From: Tubiluchus corallicola
Lineage: Eukaryota > Priapulida > Priapulimorpha > Priapulimorphida > Tubiluchidae
Length of the DNA: 64,000 nt
NCBI GenBank assembly: GCA_030141605.1
Contig: JAQGDQ010000136.1
Location: 310,001-374,000, forward strand
Reading direction: 5' to 3'
Below are positions 22,826 to 37,800 of this stretch, piece by piece. The notes under the pieces were generated by a model that worked only from the letters and a program-made list of their open reading frames with translations, did not search any database and was not told the DNA's origin. Both the position numbers and the translations under genes were made by a program. Every line of letters begins with the position of its first letter. The first letter of the stretch is position 1.

Positions 22826-25800
22826 CTATAAATACATGAAACAAAGTATTACATGAAGTTCTAGTTGAAGTATTTTGCAGGGGGAAAGAATCCTAGTGCT
22901 ATTTTTCCTCTGGATAGTGCTTCGATTCTGTTCTAATTAAATTGCAAAAATCTAGAAGTGTAGGTAACATACTCTGCAAAAAGACAGAATTCTGGGTACT
23001 GCACAATGGAAAAACATAAAATTCTCAAACAAACCAGAAAAAAGTGGCAAATCAGGAAAATAACTAAGCTAAACTAAGTAAAGTATTCAGCCAAAGTTAA
23101 GGGCAACATTCAAGGAAAAAGTACAGAATTTGTTGTAACAAGCGAAATTAGGAATCTGGGCAATACAGTGTTCTTATAAATACAATAAAAATAACAAACA
23201 ATGTAGAAGAGAAACAATACAATGGAAAAACTACAGTGGATAAATACTAAGTGGGATAATGTTTGTACATTATCCTAAACAGTACACAAAAAAACTGCAA
23301 TTTTTGGAGCAATTCAGAATGAAACACCTTCACTTTCCTAAACTAGAAGAATCAAAAATAATAACACGATCGGTTTACATTGCTTACTCAATATAGTTTC
23401 TTTTAATAAATATGTTGGCCAGTGTGTGACATTATACTAACTAATTTTACGATCATTGTTATTTAATGTTATAGAGATTTCTTGAGTTTTTCTTGAACTA
23501 TCATCCACTATTACTATTACTACTATTACTGCACTTTTAAATAAATTATATGATAACTCTGGACAACGATTTACTTATTATCTGAGGTCAGAACTCAGTA
23601 GTTGGAGGCATTATTTCAAAGAGCTCGGGCTACATGTGCCTTATTATTATTGCCAATAGTGATGCAAAACAGCAATGATACTATCTACAACAAAAATAAT
23701 TATAACATACTTGTCGATCATTGCTTGCATTTCTGGGTCTAGGCTTCCAGAGTCATGCAGAGCTTCAGGTGGTGCATCGGGATCAATAAGTTTCTTTGAC
23801 TTCTTTATAATCACCCTGCAAGCAAAATAATATGAATTCCTCTTTTCATTCACCTCTTCCTCTGCATTACTATGCAGTATTGGTTTTTATAAGACATTAT
23901 AATAATTTAAAAATGAAAAAGCTTAATGAAGCAATACAGATGCTAAGTAATTTTGGCATTTAGCCTATTATAGGCTGAACAGATTTTTATGCACCAGTAA
24001 CAATTTCTCAACATTTGAAGTGCTTAAATATTTTATTATTACTTCGACTTCCTGATTGTCCCATCTTCCAAAACTTCTTCTTTTTCTATGACTTGAACAT
24101 CATCGTCTTCAGCTATTTGATCTGCAACAAAAATGACTGTAAATTCCTGATCCAACAATACACAATTTGTAGAACTTTCAGTTTTTAAAATAACCATAGC
24201 ACAGACCCTATAAATATGCCAAGTTAGATGTTGAGTTATACTGGACTCAAAGATGGTGACATTAGCGTGCGAAATTTTATGGGCATCTGATGGAAAGATG
24301 CAAACAAAATGACCAAAACCAAAAGTGAATTAGAAATCAAAACGACAAAAAGTCACAGTTCGACAAACATGGAGAACAAGGTAACAAGTAGAAACATTCT
24401 AACTTTTTAAAATGGGTAAAATTTGGTAAGTTTGTGATGAACCAGTGAAAAGACCCATCAAAATATGCAAAGGATAACATACAAGAATTTTAAAAAAAGA
24501 TAATACATCATTCACGATTATAAGCAACTAGGTATAAAGAAATTGGATCTCAAGTAATTACAGCTGAAAAGAAATAACAATGCATCAGCAAACAAATGAA
24601 TGTGAAACCGTCTCAAAGACTGTGTCTTGAATCAAAACCGAAATAGTCTGAGAAAATAAACAACTGCTTTCTGACAAATACAATGACAAATCCAAATAGA
24701 ATGTTCATTCAAACATAATCAATAAAATTAATAGAAGCCAATGAATGAACGAAAAAATCAATACAGAACAGACTACTCTAACCGAGAGTGTGTATGAACT
24801 TATGATCGTTGGAAACAAATGTGGAAATAACTACAAGTCATGCTGCAAGTGTGCGAAAATCATCGTCGTCGAAGCTGTTCATACCTTCATCACCATCGTC
24901 GTTCTCATCAATAACATCACCCTCAAAACCCTCGCCGAATTTCCTTAATTGAAATGATCCGGCTGCAGGCAAAAGAAGATATTTTACAAGACGAAACACA
25001 GGCAAACTACTACTGGCATCTACAGGCTCAAAAATCAACTAATAATGGATATCAATGGAGCATACACACATAAATTAACAAACTTACAAAAACAGGCTAT
25101 GCCCAAAAGCTAAAGCAAAAAGTAAAACCAAATCTTTAAATGGTAAATGCTTCTAAGAGAACTAATAAAATGGTATTCTAAAATGCTTTGAGAAATTAAA
25201 CATTGCTCGTTTTCTAGCATTCCTTGTTTGACATTTAATCTAAATTGTATCACTTTTTGATCTAATATTTGGGTTCCAAATTTGGGTATATTATTCAAGC
25301 ACTTGCTAGTACCTTTGCTTCATTCGTTACTGTGTCTGTACTAAGCACTTGTACACATTCAAAGATACTTTATTTTTTCAAGTACTTTATATAAAAATTG
25401 GTTTTTATACATCATGCACATATTACATAGGTTCCTTAAGTAGATCACATTAACATTATGTTTAACGTTTGACTCCGGTATAAATAACACAAAATGTAAA
25501 AAACTGTGCATAAATTAGACTATAAAATTATTGGTGTCTGTTAGCTTTCCCTTCAATTATTTTTTTACTCCACTAGACTCACTTCTTTTAAAACTTTTAA
25601 GCTTGCATTTTGCTTGCCTTGCAAATCATTTAGTTGGACCTGTCAGCAAGACCGTAACTGCGCTGACATAAAGTCAAAAAAAAATTTGTAACTTCTAAAA
25701 GTTTTTTGGAAATTAAACATTCTGTAACTTGGCATTAAACATACTGTGCTGGTTCAGAAAACATAGATGTTTTAAGAAAACTCGTGAATGAAATATTGTG

Positions 25801-28800
25801 ATGATTTTTTGTTTTTGTTTTTAAGGCTTTCTTATAATGTGAAATGCAAAACTTGACTATTAGAAAAGTACTCGATTATATTTTGCAATCAGGAATGCTT
25901 GTAGCTATTCTTTATTCTAGTACTTGCACTTTTATTTCATAAAAAGTATCTGAAGCGGATCTGGACTACATCGAAGTTAGAAATTCAAAGTCAGTCTCAT
26001 CTTATAATTTAACAATCACAATTGTTGTGCTCACCATTATCAAGCTTGCAAACATAAATTTAAAAGATGGCAATTGCAGAAATGAAGTGTAATTTTTTTA
26101 AAAATCTATGACAAGACAATTATATTAGTACCCCTGTCACGAAATCCTTCTTTGAACTGCCAATCATGCTCGGTAGGGTCGTACACTTTTCCGGAATCGT
26201 CGTCAATCGACACTGCTCTCGGCCTATGCTCGTCGTCTGTGGGAATGAGGTCACGTAAGAGAAAGATAGTGCTAGTTATTTCAGCTTCACAAGCAACTCA
26301 GGATAAATAATAAAATACATATTGGAGCATAGTTAAAGCGAATGATCACTGCTTCGTTCCCATAAAACAAGTGGAAGCAAAATATATAAGAAACAAATCG
26401 CAAAACAAGACACATGATAAAACAAATAGTAAAAAGAAGACATATGCTAACCCTCAGACAAAAAAATGGCTAAGCAAGAATTTGGTAGACAAGCAAATGG
26501 ACAATAATAACAAAGAAAAGTAACCATATGAAGAAAAGTCCTGTGCATATCAGAAGGTGAGCAAAGTAGTAACCCTGACTATTTACTGACAGTCTTTTGC
26601 CATTTTCTTCATTTAGATAACAATTCTGCTTAAGGAGAATGAAAACGAAGTGTGCAACTTGTTAGGGGAGTCCATCCATGCAAATCAAGTAAAATAAATG
26701 TATTTCACGCAAAAACCTGAGAGTCCATGTACACTTATCTACACGAGAAACACAGTACGGAAAAGGGCTGAATACCAGAACACCGATTCAAAGTTTGAGA
26801 ATAACAAAATAAATATAACTGCTATAAATATAAATATAACGCGAATAAAAAATGCGAGTTTTGAACATAAAAGAAAACAGAACTTCTCATAATCTCACAA
26901 TTGCAAACAAATGGAAATAGGGAAAAATGAAAGAATAGTGGACACAAAAAAGTTGTTATACTAAGTAAATTCGCCACTGAAAAAATGAAATTCTTCTTTG
27001 AAATTCACTATTAGAGCACTATGAGTTCGCAGCAATTACAAAAAAAATACTAGCAAAAAAGGACATTGTTTCCCAGCAGTTGCTTACTTTGTACAATGTG
27101 TTTTTTTTTGCAGGTCGATTTTAGGATACACGAATATGCCATTTTTATCCAGCATGCAAACCGTGCATCGATAACAAATTTGTTTGAACTTCTCTAGATT
27201 CCAGTTTTGAGTCCAGATTTCTCTGCTCATGTCCCAAAATTTGGGAGGATTTATGATAACATAATTAATTAGAATCGGATGATTTAAGACAAAATGGTTG
27301 GTACCTGGTTCAGTGACTATGTATTCAGGTGGAACATCTTGAGTGCCATCTGTTATAAAAAAACAGAAACATTATTAATTTTAAGGTGCAAGTAATTGCA
27401 TAAGCATGCATTACTGTTCGTACACATTTTTCTGTACAGAAAATTACGTTTACTATTACTTTTAGATATTTACTAGAAATTTCAATTCCAAGAGAACATT
27501 AAACAAACAGAAACATATTTCTTTTTTAGAAAAATAAATTACATAAAAATGCAGTTCAATAAATTTAATGAAGCTGATTTTTTATTTGAAATCCAAAATT
27601 TGACATGGGAATCTGGTATGCATAACACTAAACAGAACTACAATTCATATAAAAAATCAGCTACATCTGTGGGAGGTAGACAACAAACAATGAGGCACCC
27701 CCTTCTATGCGGAGGCACTCATTCTGCCTAGCCACTTCTGAAATTGCAATAAATATATACTGAACAGAGGGAGATCAACCTATGTTTTGTTTGTGTTCTA
27801 AACGTATTGTTTACTTGTTTGTGTACTTTTCTGCAATTTGTGTTTGTAAATTTCTGTTTTCTGCAGTGGAATCTGAAGGGGGTGCCTCCGACATGCATGT
27901 GCAAAAAGAAGGAAAAGAATAACAAAAAGACAGAACAAAAGACATTAGCAAAAGAACAGCGGAAAAACAGTTTTGGTGTTTGTTAGGGCTCATCTCTATA
28001 TTTGTCACCAAATGCTTTTTCTACTCCTATAGTAATCTTTAGGATAAAACACACATGCTGAAAATCAGATGAAATTAGTAACTAAAATTTATTATAACAT
28101 TGCAAAAAATTAATTAGTTAGCTGCTTTTGAAACACAAGAAAATCAAGCTGGAATCAACACACAAAAATACACAGAAAGGGGTAATAGTGGTGCAATGCG
28201 TTTCATAATCAACAGCGAACATTTTCAAACACGACCATGCACCCTCTGAAATGTCAGAGGCATATCTGATGCCATGTACCTTGACCAATCATCTGCCTTT
28301 CTTCTACCAGCATTTCAGTGGGCAAATCATCAGAGCAATGGGGATTGGAAGAGTCTGTTAGGAGAGTGGAAGACTTGCAAGCTATGTCAACAGAAGAAAA
28401 TCCTTCACTTTGAAGTGTGGCTTCGGGACCTTGCAGGTTAGCACCATTTAAAAAATTCTTATCCAATGAAGAATTCTCAGATGCAGCTATCATGCTTACT
28501 TCTGAAACTTCATCATTAGGCACTTCAACTAAGCTTACTAATGTGAATGACTCAACATTAGTTTCTGCTTCTTTAATAACATCACTCAGATCATCGCTTT
28601 CATTTCCACTAACTCTTTCTTCATCCTTCATTGACAGGGATCTTTCCATGCCTTCTGAGATAGTTGACATTGTTAATGGTTCTTCATCATCGATTTTGCA
28701 CTCCTTTTCAAGTCTCTCGAATTCAGCTAAAGACGACATTGATCCCCCACTAGATTCCCCTGATTCACCTTTTCCCAAATCGAAAGCATTTTGCTTTTTT

Positions 28801-31800
28801 GGCACATAGCCAGCTGAATGCGGAGGACTATGAATTTCAATTAATGCTGCTGAAATAACACTATCATCTTGAAAAATAACAGGTTCAAGTGGCCTAATTG
28901 TTGGATTATCAACAATATTTTGCGAGTTATGATCAAGACGTTCACACTCTTGGTTACCATCAAGTTCACTAGTTAAAGTAAAAGGGTTTTTAATAGCATC
29001 GTCACATTTATATTTACCATCCTTGTAATGTTTTGAACAGCTTTCATTCCCAATATCTACTGTTTGGTCACTACAAGAAGGCTCTTTCAATTTTGGTGTG
29101 GCATGACTTGTCACCCTGATATCAGGGATTTCCTTGTTCAAATGCTCTAATACTGATAAATTTTTTGTTTTATGCTCATCTTCCAAAGTATCTTCATTCG
29201 CTGCATCAGGAGAATGGAGGCGTTCCTCAAAAAAATCACGATATCCAACTTCCTCGGTTAAACCTTCTGTATCTACACAGCTCATGCAAGCCAAAGGACT
29301 GTTTTCCAGTTCTTGTACTCCACTATTACGATTATCATCACCATCATCGACACCATGATAGCTCTCCGACGGAGATGGCTTATGAGGTCTTTCCATTATG
29401 TCCGACAACTTGTCATCTTCTTCCTCAGACAAAGCAACTAACCTTTGAAGTTCAGAATCTGGTCTGTCATCTGATGACTGCGTTTTGTCAGTGAGCTGTG
29501 AAGAAGGCCGACTTCTTGTTGGTGAAGACGAGCCATCAGGAGCATCTAGTCTCAAACTACTGCTGTCAACAATCTGCCCAGATTCTGCCATTGCAGCACA
29601 GTCAGAGATGTACGAGTCCATTCTGGATTCTGAAATACCAGTATGTTTTGCACATGACTCAGCAATTTCCTCGTCATCTGGGCTACTAGATATCTTTGAA
29701 TCCCTGTCTGGCAAACTTGGTGACTGAGAGGTATTACCTTCAAGCTCTATTTGTTCATAATCACGCAAGTCTACTGACTCTTCAAAACTAACAGAACGTT
29801 GCTTTTCTGTGTCATGTCGATTATTTGACTCATACTTTTCAGCAACATCAAGTGCCTCACCTAACAAGTCGGATGCTCCATGGTGAAACCCATTTTTATG
29901 GATTAATAAGTCAGAACTTACTAATCCTTTTGACTGGTTTTGCAGATTAGATGATTGTGGTTGTTCATGCATCTGTGAAGGATACCTACCACTTAAACTC
30001 AAACTTTCATCTGGAGTGTAATCTACTTCAACTGGTCCATTTGAATTGGAATATTCATTGCTGTAAATTGTAGTGGAAATGTTAGGATATACTGAGGCTT
30101 CAGCTTCTTCATTAGGATTGGCAAGCTTGTCTTCAATGTTTGAAAAATTGCTTACTTCTAACTCAAGATATTGCTCAGTATGTTCTAGAACAGGAGAAAC
30201 TTCTGGAGCAATCACTTCACTGTTTAAATCACTCTTAAAAACTTTCTCAAAGCTACAGGAATCAGCCGAGTCCGTCATGTCACCTGCCTCTTGCTCTTTG
30301 TGTGAAAAACTGTAAGAAGATTCTCCACTTTCTTCAGGAATTTCAAACATATCAATGGAATGTTCTTGTATATCAACACGGGGATACTCTTGCGGTGGCA
30401 CAGTATCATCAGGCTCCACTTTCATCCAAGAATCAGCTGAAGAAGACATCACTAAAGATTCTTTCAAATCAGAGACATGGCTCAAACTGCTTGTAGTAAA
30501 AGATGACTGCATTTCAGCACTGTCAGAATGAGAAGTACTACTTCCACCTGGAGAGACTCCTACATCTGGCACTGTAGCTGTACCAACAGGCGATAAGCTG
30601 GTAGAATCTGCAATAACAGTACAACTTCCCGGAGACACTGTTTCTTCGGGATGTGAGCGTGGAGACAATCTCAGCTCGGGTAACTTGCTTCTCTCAGTTT
30701 GTGTAATAGGTGCTTTGCTGTCAGACTGTGTAGAAAAAATATCAGGTAATGAAACCTGTTGAGTTTGCACTGTTGGAGTATCTGGTACATCAGATTCTTC
30801 ATAGATGGAGTGATGAAGTGTTTCACTGTCTTGCTCATCTGATGGTACATAAGAATCAAAGGAAATTGTGCTCTGACGAGAACTATGTGCAGATTCTGAA
30901 GAGCTACCAGACTGGTGAGTTCGAGCAGTGTGGTAAGAAGCTGCAGTTAAGTGAGATGCTGCTGTTTCATAGGATTGTGTTGTGCGTCCAGAATCTGCAG
31001 TTTCGTATGACAATGACCTTGGAGAAGTAAAGCGTGAACAAGGGCCACTATCAGCATCATGATTATCAAATGAAGAAGTGTGATCAGTAAAATGTTTATG
31101 GTCTGAATAAGTGGAATTAGAGTGCTTATGATCAGAGCCAGATGAGTCACTTGATGTAGACCGGCGAAAATCTTGTTTAGTTACCCCAAGAGTATCAGAT
31201 CCAGTGGAATCTACAGATCTACGTGTGACACTATACGAATAGACTCCCATGCAATCCACGCTTAGGTCAGAATCACGGCGTTCAGCAATACCAATATCAA
31301 ATGTTACTTTATCAGGAAAGAAACTTGCTTCTTGAAATTGAACAGGCTGATCGTATGGTTCCACAATGGGTTCTTGTTCTACTTGAACATCTTCAGATAT
31401 TGTATCAGAAATTTCTGCACTATCATCAATAACAGTGCTATCTGTTGTAGAATCTTTCTCTATTTCAGTTTTATCAACAGCAACTTGTTCTTCAATAAAA
31501 TTTTTACATACTGATCTTAGGTTCTTTGTACTAAATTCAGGTTTTGCATAAGGCTGGTCTTTCTCAGCGTGTGTAGGACACTTGGCTTCAGCAGGTCTTT
31601 CTTCAGACACAGAATGTTCTTCTTTCCAAGAATATTCTTCCAATAATAATTCTTTGTCCTTTTCTAAAAATCCACAGGTTAGTTCAACCTCAGTTTCTTC
31701 ACTAACAATCCTTTCAATAGATTCTTGATGCACAGAGCTCAAACCTGATTTCATTTCTTCAACATGATCAAGAAAAGAAGAGCGCAACTCTTCATCCGAA

Positions 31801-34800
31801 ATGGAAGCATCAGAAACGTTTGGTGCTTCATTATTTTTGGAAGTCTTTTCAAGGATAGTATGTTCTCCAACTAGTTTCAAGTCATCACTTTTCTCTATAG
31901 AACCACTGTCATCTGAATCTTTGCTGGTGTTTCTTTTTCTTACAGTTCGAACGAGAGGTAGACTTTTAACATTACTGCTATCTTCTTGTTTTTCAATGAG
32001 GGACAAGTCAACTGAATGCACACTAGACAAATCATCAAATGGAGGGTATACCACAATCTCATCACGGCAAGGATGTGGCACCACCTCTTCCACATCTGGT
32101 GAAGCAGCACTTCTTTGAAAATCTTGAACAAGTTTTGTAGACTGACAAGGTTTTGACTTCAATAAAAAGCTTGTAAAAGCAGTGGCATCATCAAGCATAT
32201 CTGTTTCATTGGCTTCTCTTTCCTCTATAAGAGGACTTTGTGGAACCGCCTCCTCTTTGTAATCTTTGGTTATATTATCTTCCAAGTTTGAATCTATTTC
32301 ACTAGAACTTATAAGTAATAGTTTGTCTTCAGATGACACTGATTTCAGTTGGTCATGTTTGGTTCTTGGAAGAGAATACTTTTCTTGTTTGCCATTATCA
32401 CTGGACAATGATGATGAAGATGGTGGACTTTTTAACCTGCTTCGTCTCAGGTCTAAATCATGTAGGAAACTTTCATCAGCTTCTTTATTAACAACTAGGT
32501 TTTTCTGTAACGACATGTCGAATGTGGTTTCTTCGATGCAAGGGTCTCGTTGTTCCTCAATCCCAACCTCCCAAATCACATGGTCAATCTGTTGTTGTGT
32601 TCTTTCTGGAGGATAAGCACTTCCCATAACAGACAGGCCATGTTCACTATCCGAATCTTCAACATCAGCATCGGCTTCCTCTTCGCAAGTTGAAGCGTAA
32701 CACGATGGTTTACCAAAGATATTGCGATCGTCCATTCCATCATCAAGCGAAATGTCGGTACTGACGGTCCGCCTTCCTTCAGATTCTAAAGAGTCTTCCC
32801 TCTTTGGTTCCTTGAGAAACTCTTGAATATTAAGTTTCTTGCTGGTTGCATCTGATTGCTGTTTAATGTTATCATTATCATCGGTTTTAAGTTTGGTACC
32901 AGAATCTACAACTTTGAGCTTGCTGTCTAATTCACAGGGCTGGCATTCTTCTAATAAAGCACCAAACTTATGTGCAACTGCTTCAGTATGAGTTTCCAAA
33001 TTGGTAGTTCCATTCTGTTGGCTTCCTTCTAAGATGCCGGCAATAGACTTTGATTGACTTGACTCATGTTCTTTGAAGCTTTTATTAATTATTGCTGTGT
33101 TGTATGATCCACTACAAATATCGTTACCCGCCAGAGAATGTGAAAGACTATTATCAGCACCAAAGATGTCGTCTTCTCTACATACAACATCATCTTCAGC
33201 TGTTCTGGGAGTTGGAGGAAAGGACCATTGAAATGATTCATAGCTAGAACGCATAGTATCTGGAGTAGGTATGTAGGGAGCAATTTCTGAAGGTAGGGAG
33301 ACGACAATGGACTGTTTCTGGCTGTCAAGAATTTCTGTGCTTTTTACAACTTCTGTTTCTTTCCCGCCCTCTTTGCCAAGCATAACCATGTCTACAAACC
33401 ATAACTAGTTGTTAGTACTAGCTGTTAGTAACACTGCAAAGACGGCAAACTAGAGAATATTAGCAGAAAAGAGGAGAGAACAAAAATGTGTTTTAGTTTT
33501 TCACATGCAGAAACTTGTTACTTTGCATTTGCAATAAGCCAAGTTTGTATATGTTATCTTAAGAGCAAGTAAAAATTAATATGTAGGGTTTTGTAATTAA
33601 ACAAAATCTGCCTCCATTCGACTGACATGGTCTGTTGAAATGTAAGAATCGTATATTTTTGTAAATGTGTATTATTTTATAAGCATTGAGAAAGTTAAAA
33701 ATCCAAAAATCACAAACTAGAATGTCCCTAAATTTTTTAACAAAGACTCACTTAACATAAAAAAATAATATGAAGGCAACCTTATCCAGTGTATGATTTA
33801 ACTGTGCCTGTACTGAGCATCGTTTGCTGAAAATTCTGGTAGCTTATGCAAGTCAGAATAGAAAAATTATGAAAATAAACGCAACTAAGAAATGAATTTA
33901 TTTTTAGAAGTCGTTATAAAAACTTGGTTACTGTGCATGCTGCACACATCTGTATGTGCAGCATTTGTCATTTTGTCATTTTGCTCGTTATTTTGGCACG
34001 CAAAAGTTAAGCATGTAAATTCAAAATTTAGTTTCTTATGTGAGTGAATGCAGTTTTTGTATTTGCAATGGTTAAAATATCAATGTTAGTTATGAGTAAC
34101 AGTAAAATTAATGTATTTTCAAATCACTTAAATCTGCCTCAAGGTGTAGGTTCTGTGCTTCATGATATAATTTTTGAAACAACATTTATACAACAGCAGA
34201 AATAATCACAAACAACTTGCAATCATAAAAACAAAAAATAGCAAAATACCATGCTCTTATCTAGTAAAATGAAGAAAAAACATACACAAACAAAAATGCT
34301 TTTCAGTATTTTTTTCTGGGAATAATTATTAATTAACTAAACTACCTATTCACTTAAGGAAAAGTGTTATACAATGTTGAAATTTGCAACTGTATTACTC
34401 TAACGCTATTACTGTAGTTACAGTTAACAACAAGGCTCAGCAGACACTGCTAACTTTTGTTTTAAAAATCAGATTGGACTCAAATAAGGGAGGGGGGCGT
34501 GAATGGTTTTTAATTTACCATACAGAGCTAAATATTTTACAGACAAAAAACCATACCAAATTTAATTGTTTTCGATTAGAAAAGGTATAGGAATCTCTAG
34601 GGAGCATCAATTGTAAATTTGTTTTACAAAAGTCATGTGTTAGATGCGGCAGCAAAGTCAATGAATTTCTTCATAAACAATACTAGCTCTCTAAACATTT
34701 TCTCTCAAAATCTTTTTTATTTTTATCTTAAGCTTTCTCTTGTCTAACAAATTTAACTGAAAAAAGACACGATGCAGATTATTAATTTATCATACTAAAA

Positions 34801-37800
34801 TTTTAAAGTGGCTGAGACAGTTCCTACAAATCTGACTGATGCCGAAAGTAAGTTGTTCTACCTTCGCCAGATACACTGACTTTCTTCGTACTACTTTTAC
34901 TAGAGGAAGATGATGAGCTACTCGATGAAGAAGATGACGACGATGATGACGACCGCGATCGCGATTTAGGTGACTCTTGGCTAGAATCTGAATTACAAAA
35001 AACATGCAAAAAATGTTAATCAATGGCATGCACATGCAAGAAAAACACACAAAATGCACACAAGAAGAAATAATATAACTGACATAGCAATAATCATTGT
35101 AAATTATCACAGAAAATAAATATCAAACAAATAAAATGCAATTCACATATTAAGAGCATCATTAAAAAAACTGGTAATCTGCTGCTTGCGCTTAAAATAC
35201 TACTTCTGTAGTTTCAATCAACCACAGTTTGTTTCATTATGTTTTGTGGGCCAACTTCTTTTGCACATCCAAAATTTCAATAACCAAAACACTCGCTATG
35301 AAACAGTGACTTCAAAATTTTCGTGTTTCTGTAATGTTTTGTAAAAAAACTGCAATTCTGCACAGAAATAACTAAGTCTTGTGTACATGTACAACATGTC
35401 AAACAACCTAGCTCCAGGAAGTGTAGGATATTACCCTACCAGAAGTGTCAAAACAAAAAGAAAATGTAAGTCTCCTAATGTCTCTCTTATGGCAAGCAAT
35501 TTTGTGAGTGAACAACTTGAGTTAAGAAAAAACACTGCAAAAGAATAGCTTTTAAAGCCATTTTACGTCATTGCTTGTCATGTTTATTCCTTGAAGCATA
35601 CCTAAAATCATAAATACCAAAATGACTGATCGATAAAAATAAGTAAGTAACGCAATTAATACTTATTAAACAAGCGAAAATGACTGGAACTGTTAGAATG
35701 AGTAGGCGGTTCAACAGTATAAACTCTCCAAAGCATGCATTAAATGTGCAGTGAAGAAACAGAATTTGAATTGGTGCTTTGAGAATCCTGAGATTCCTCC
35801 CCAACAACAAAAGAAGGTGGATTGTCAGTCGGGGAATCGGAATAGTCAGAAGGCTCCCTCACAATTGGTTCACACTCTTCCTCCAGATATACTTCTTCAG
35901 CAGATACGTCGATTATTTTGTTTTTGAGCAAAGTAGGGCTGCCAGCTGTGTCCGAGTCGCTAACATCAGAATCTTCTGCATGGGCTTGCCGTCGCATGCT
36001 TTCCGGTGTCACTACAATACCTTCCACAGCAATCTTCAGCGAAGGATCAAGTTCATCATTGGTAACATCGATCACATTACCCAATTTAATTTCATCACTA
36101 CTTTCACTTTGTGCAGAAACAGCTTCGTAGGCTTCATCCTCCTCCTCTTCTGATATGATTATAATAGAACCTCTCGTTCCACCTTCAGCTCCGACCTCAA
36201 TAGTTGGCAACAGGGTTTCTTCAGCAGGACCTTCAATAAGTTTGTCATCATTTCCTAAACTTCTTGCAACTGTAACGCTGGCTGTTTCCAAAACTGACGA
36301 CTTTGATCCAAGACTGCAAATATCAGCACAAGGCGTGTGCATCACAGTCTCAATAATGACTTGATCAGTGTCACAAAAACTTGTGGAAGTGTTTTCTACA
36401 AATGGTAAAACATCTGGGTTGGTTTCCATTATATTATTTGTAGAGAAGTCGTAATTCTTGTCGGCAGTATAAGATGGTGAAGGTTGTGTATTGCAACCAC
36501 GTGTCATCACATCAGCCCCAAATACTGAAAGAGACCATGTACCCATCTAAGGTCACATCAATAGATGGATTTTTAATCATAAGTATTATTATTGTGAATA
36601 AAATCACTTTATGCTGTGCATTATATAATGATTGCATCGTGTAAAATGTAATAGATTGATTATGCTGACAACAGCAAGCCCTTCCTTGGTATTATAATTA
36701 TTAATACCTGAGGAAACAAAAGCAGTTAGAACAAGTATATCAATCAATTAGCAATTCAAGCCAGCTCAAGCATGCCCATTCATGTTAGGTTGAATCTTAA
36801 AGACTAACATTGCACAAACTGGACATTTTAAAACTTGTTAATAAATCATTCCACAAATTCGCACAACAACTAACTGCGTCATTTTTTTAGTATAACAAGT
36901 ACACACTGCTATCTATCCAGACAAAATGTTAAACTTTATTTAAATTAACTTGGCAATATGTGTCTGGATTGAGACGAATAAACACAAACTAGGAAAAAGG
37001 ATAAACACTGTGGCAAGGGCTGCAGCAGCAAGAAAATACTTTAAAATTGCAGTTCTGGTACACACAGAAATACGTATCTATAATATACCTTTACTAGAAG
37101 TCGAAGATGGCAAATAGCCCGGAACGGCAACCGATGCCTGGTTGTCCAGTTCAACATTTATGTCACTAGAAGTAACTGTAATAACTTGAGAGTGGTCAGG
37201 CTGTGAATGACATAAACTATTATGAGATTGGGATATCACATTGGTAGTTACACAGACTGAAGACTCTTCAAACAGTTGGTCTCTCAGTTTAAAGTCCTCA
37301 TGATGACCAATGACAACTGCTGTGTAAAGGCATTGCTTCTGGCCAGGAAGAGTAAGAACAACGAGTTTTCTGGGATCTGTTGCACTAGACAGTGGAAGTT
37401 GACGCTGCCACTCCAAATCTGTGGGATATGTACTGCTTTTGAAATCTGCCCTGCCTTTTTGACAACTGCTTTGCACACTGGAAGAATGGCATGAGATAGC
37501 CTTTTCTAGTTTAGTTTCACATATAGAATGCTCGTACATACCACGGTTAAAGCACTTTTGATCTGTGCCGGACTCAAATGAGCTTGTGAGAGGCAAGGTA
37601 GATAATTCCTTCAAAGCCCTTTCAACTTCCTCTAACTTCTGCATGCGGGATGATATGTCATGACCTGTTTTGTCTAGACCGGTGTTAGCAGATGATGTTA
37701 CACTCGACTCAATTTCATCTTTTTGTTGAAAACAATCCATAGGGTAGAGGGTTTGGTTAGGTGCCTCTGTTATTGTCTCTTCTGGTGACGTCAAATCAGA

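Noticed and set aside
28417-32616. Plus-strand open frames of 60-130 codons over giant exon 2
   Set aside because: They are Ser/Leu-rich antisense shadows of the acidic, Ser-rich exon on the minus strand and show no independent gene features.
35568-35810. 80-codon minus-strand frame overlapping the alternative last exon
   Set aside because: Different frame in the presumed 3' UTR, hydrophobic and AT-driven; the TAA at 35740 ends the real frame.
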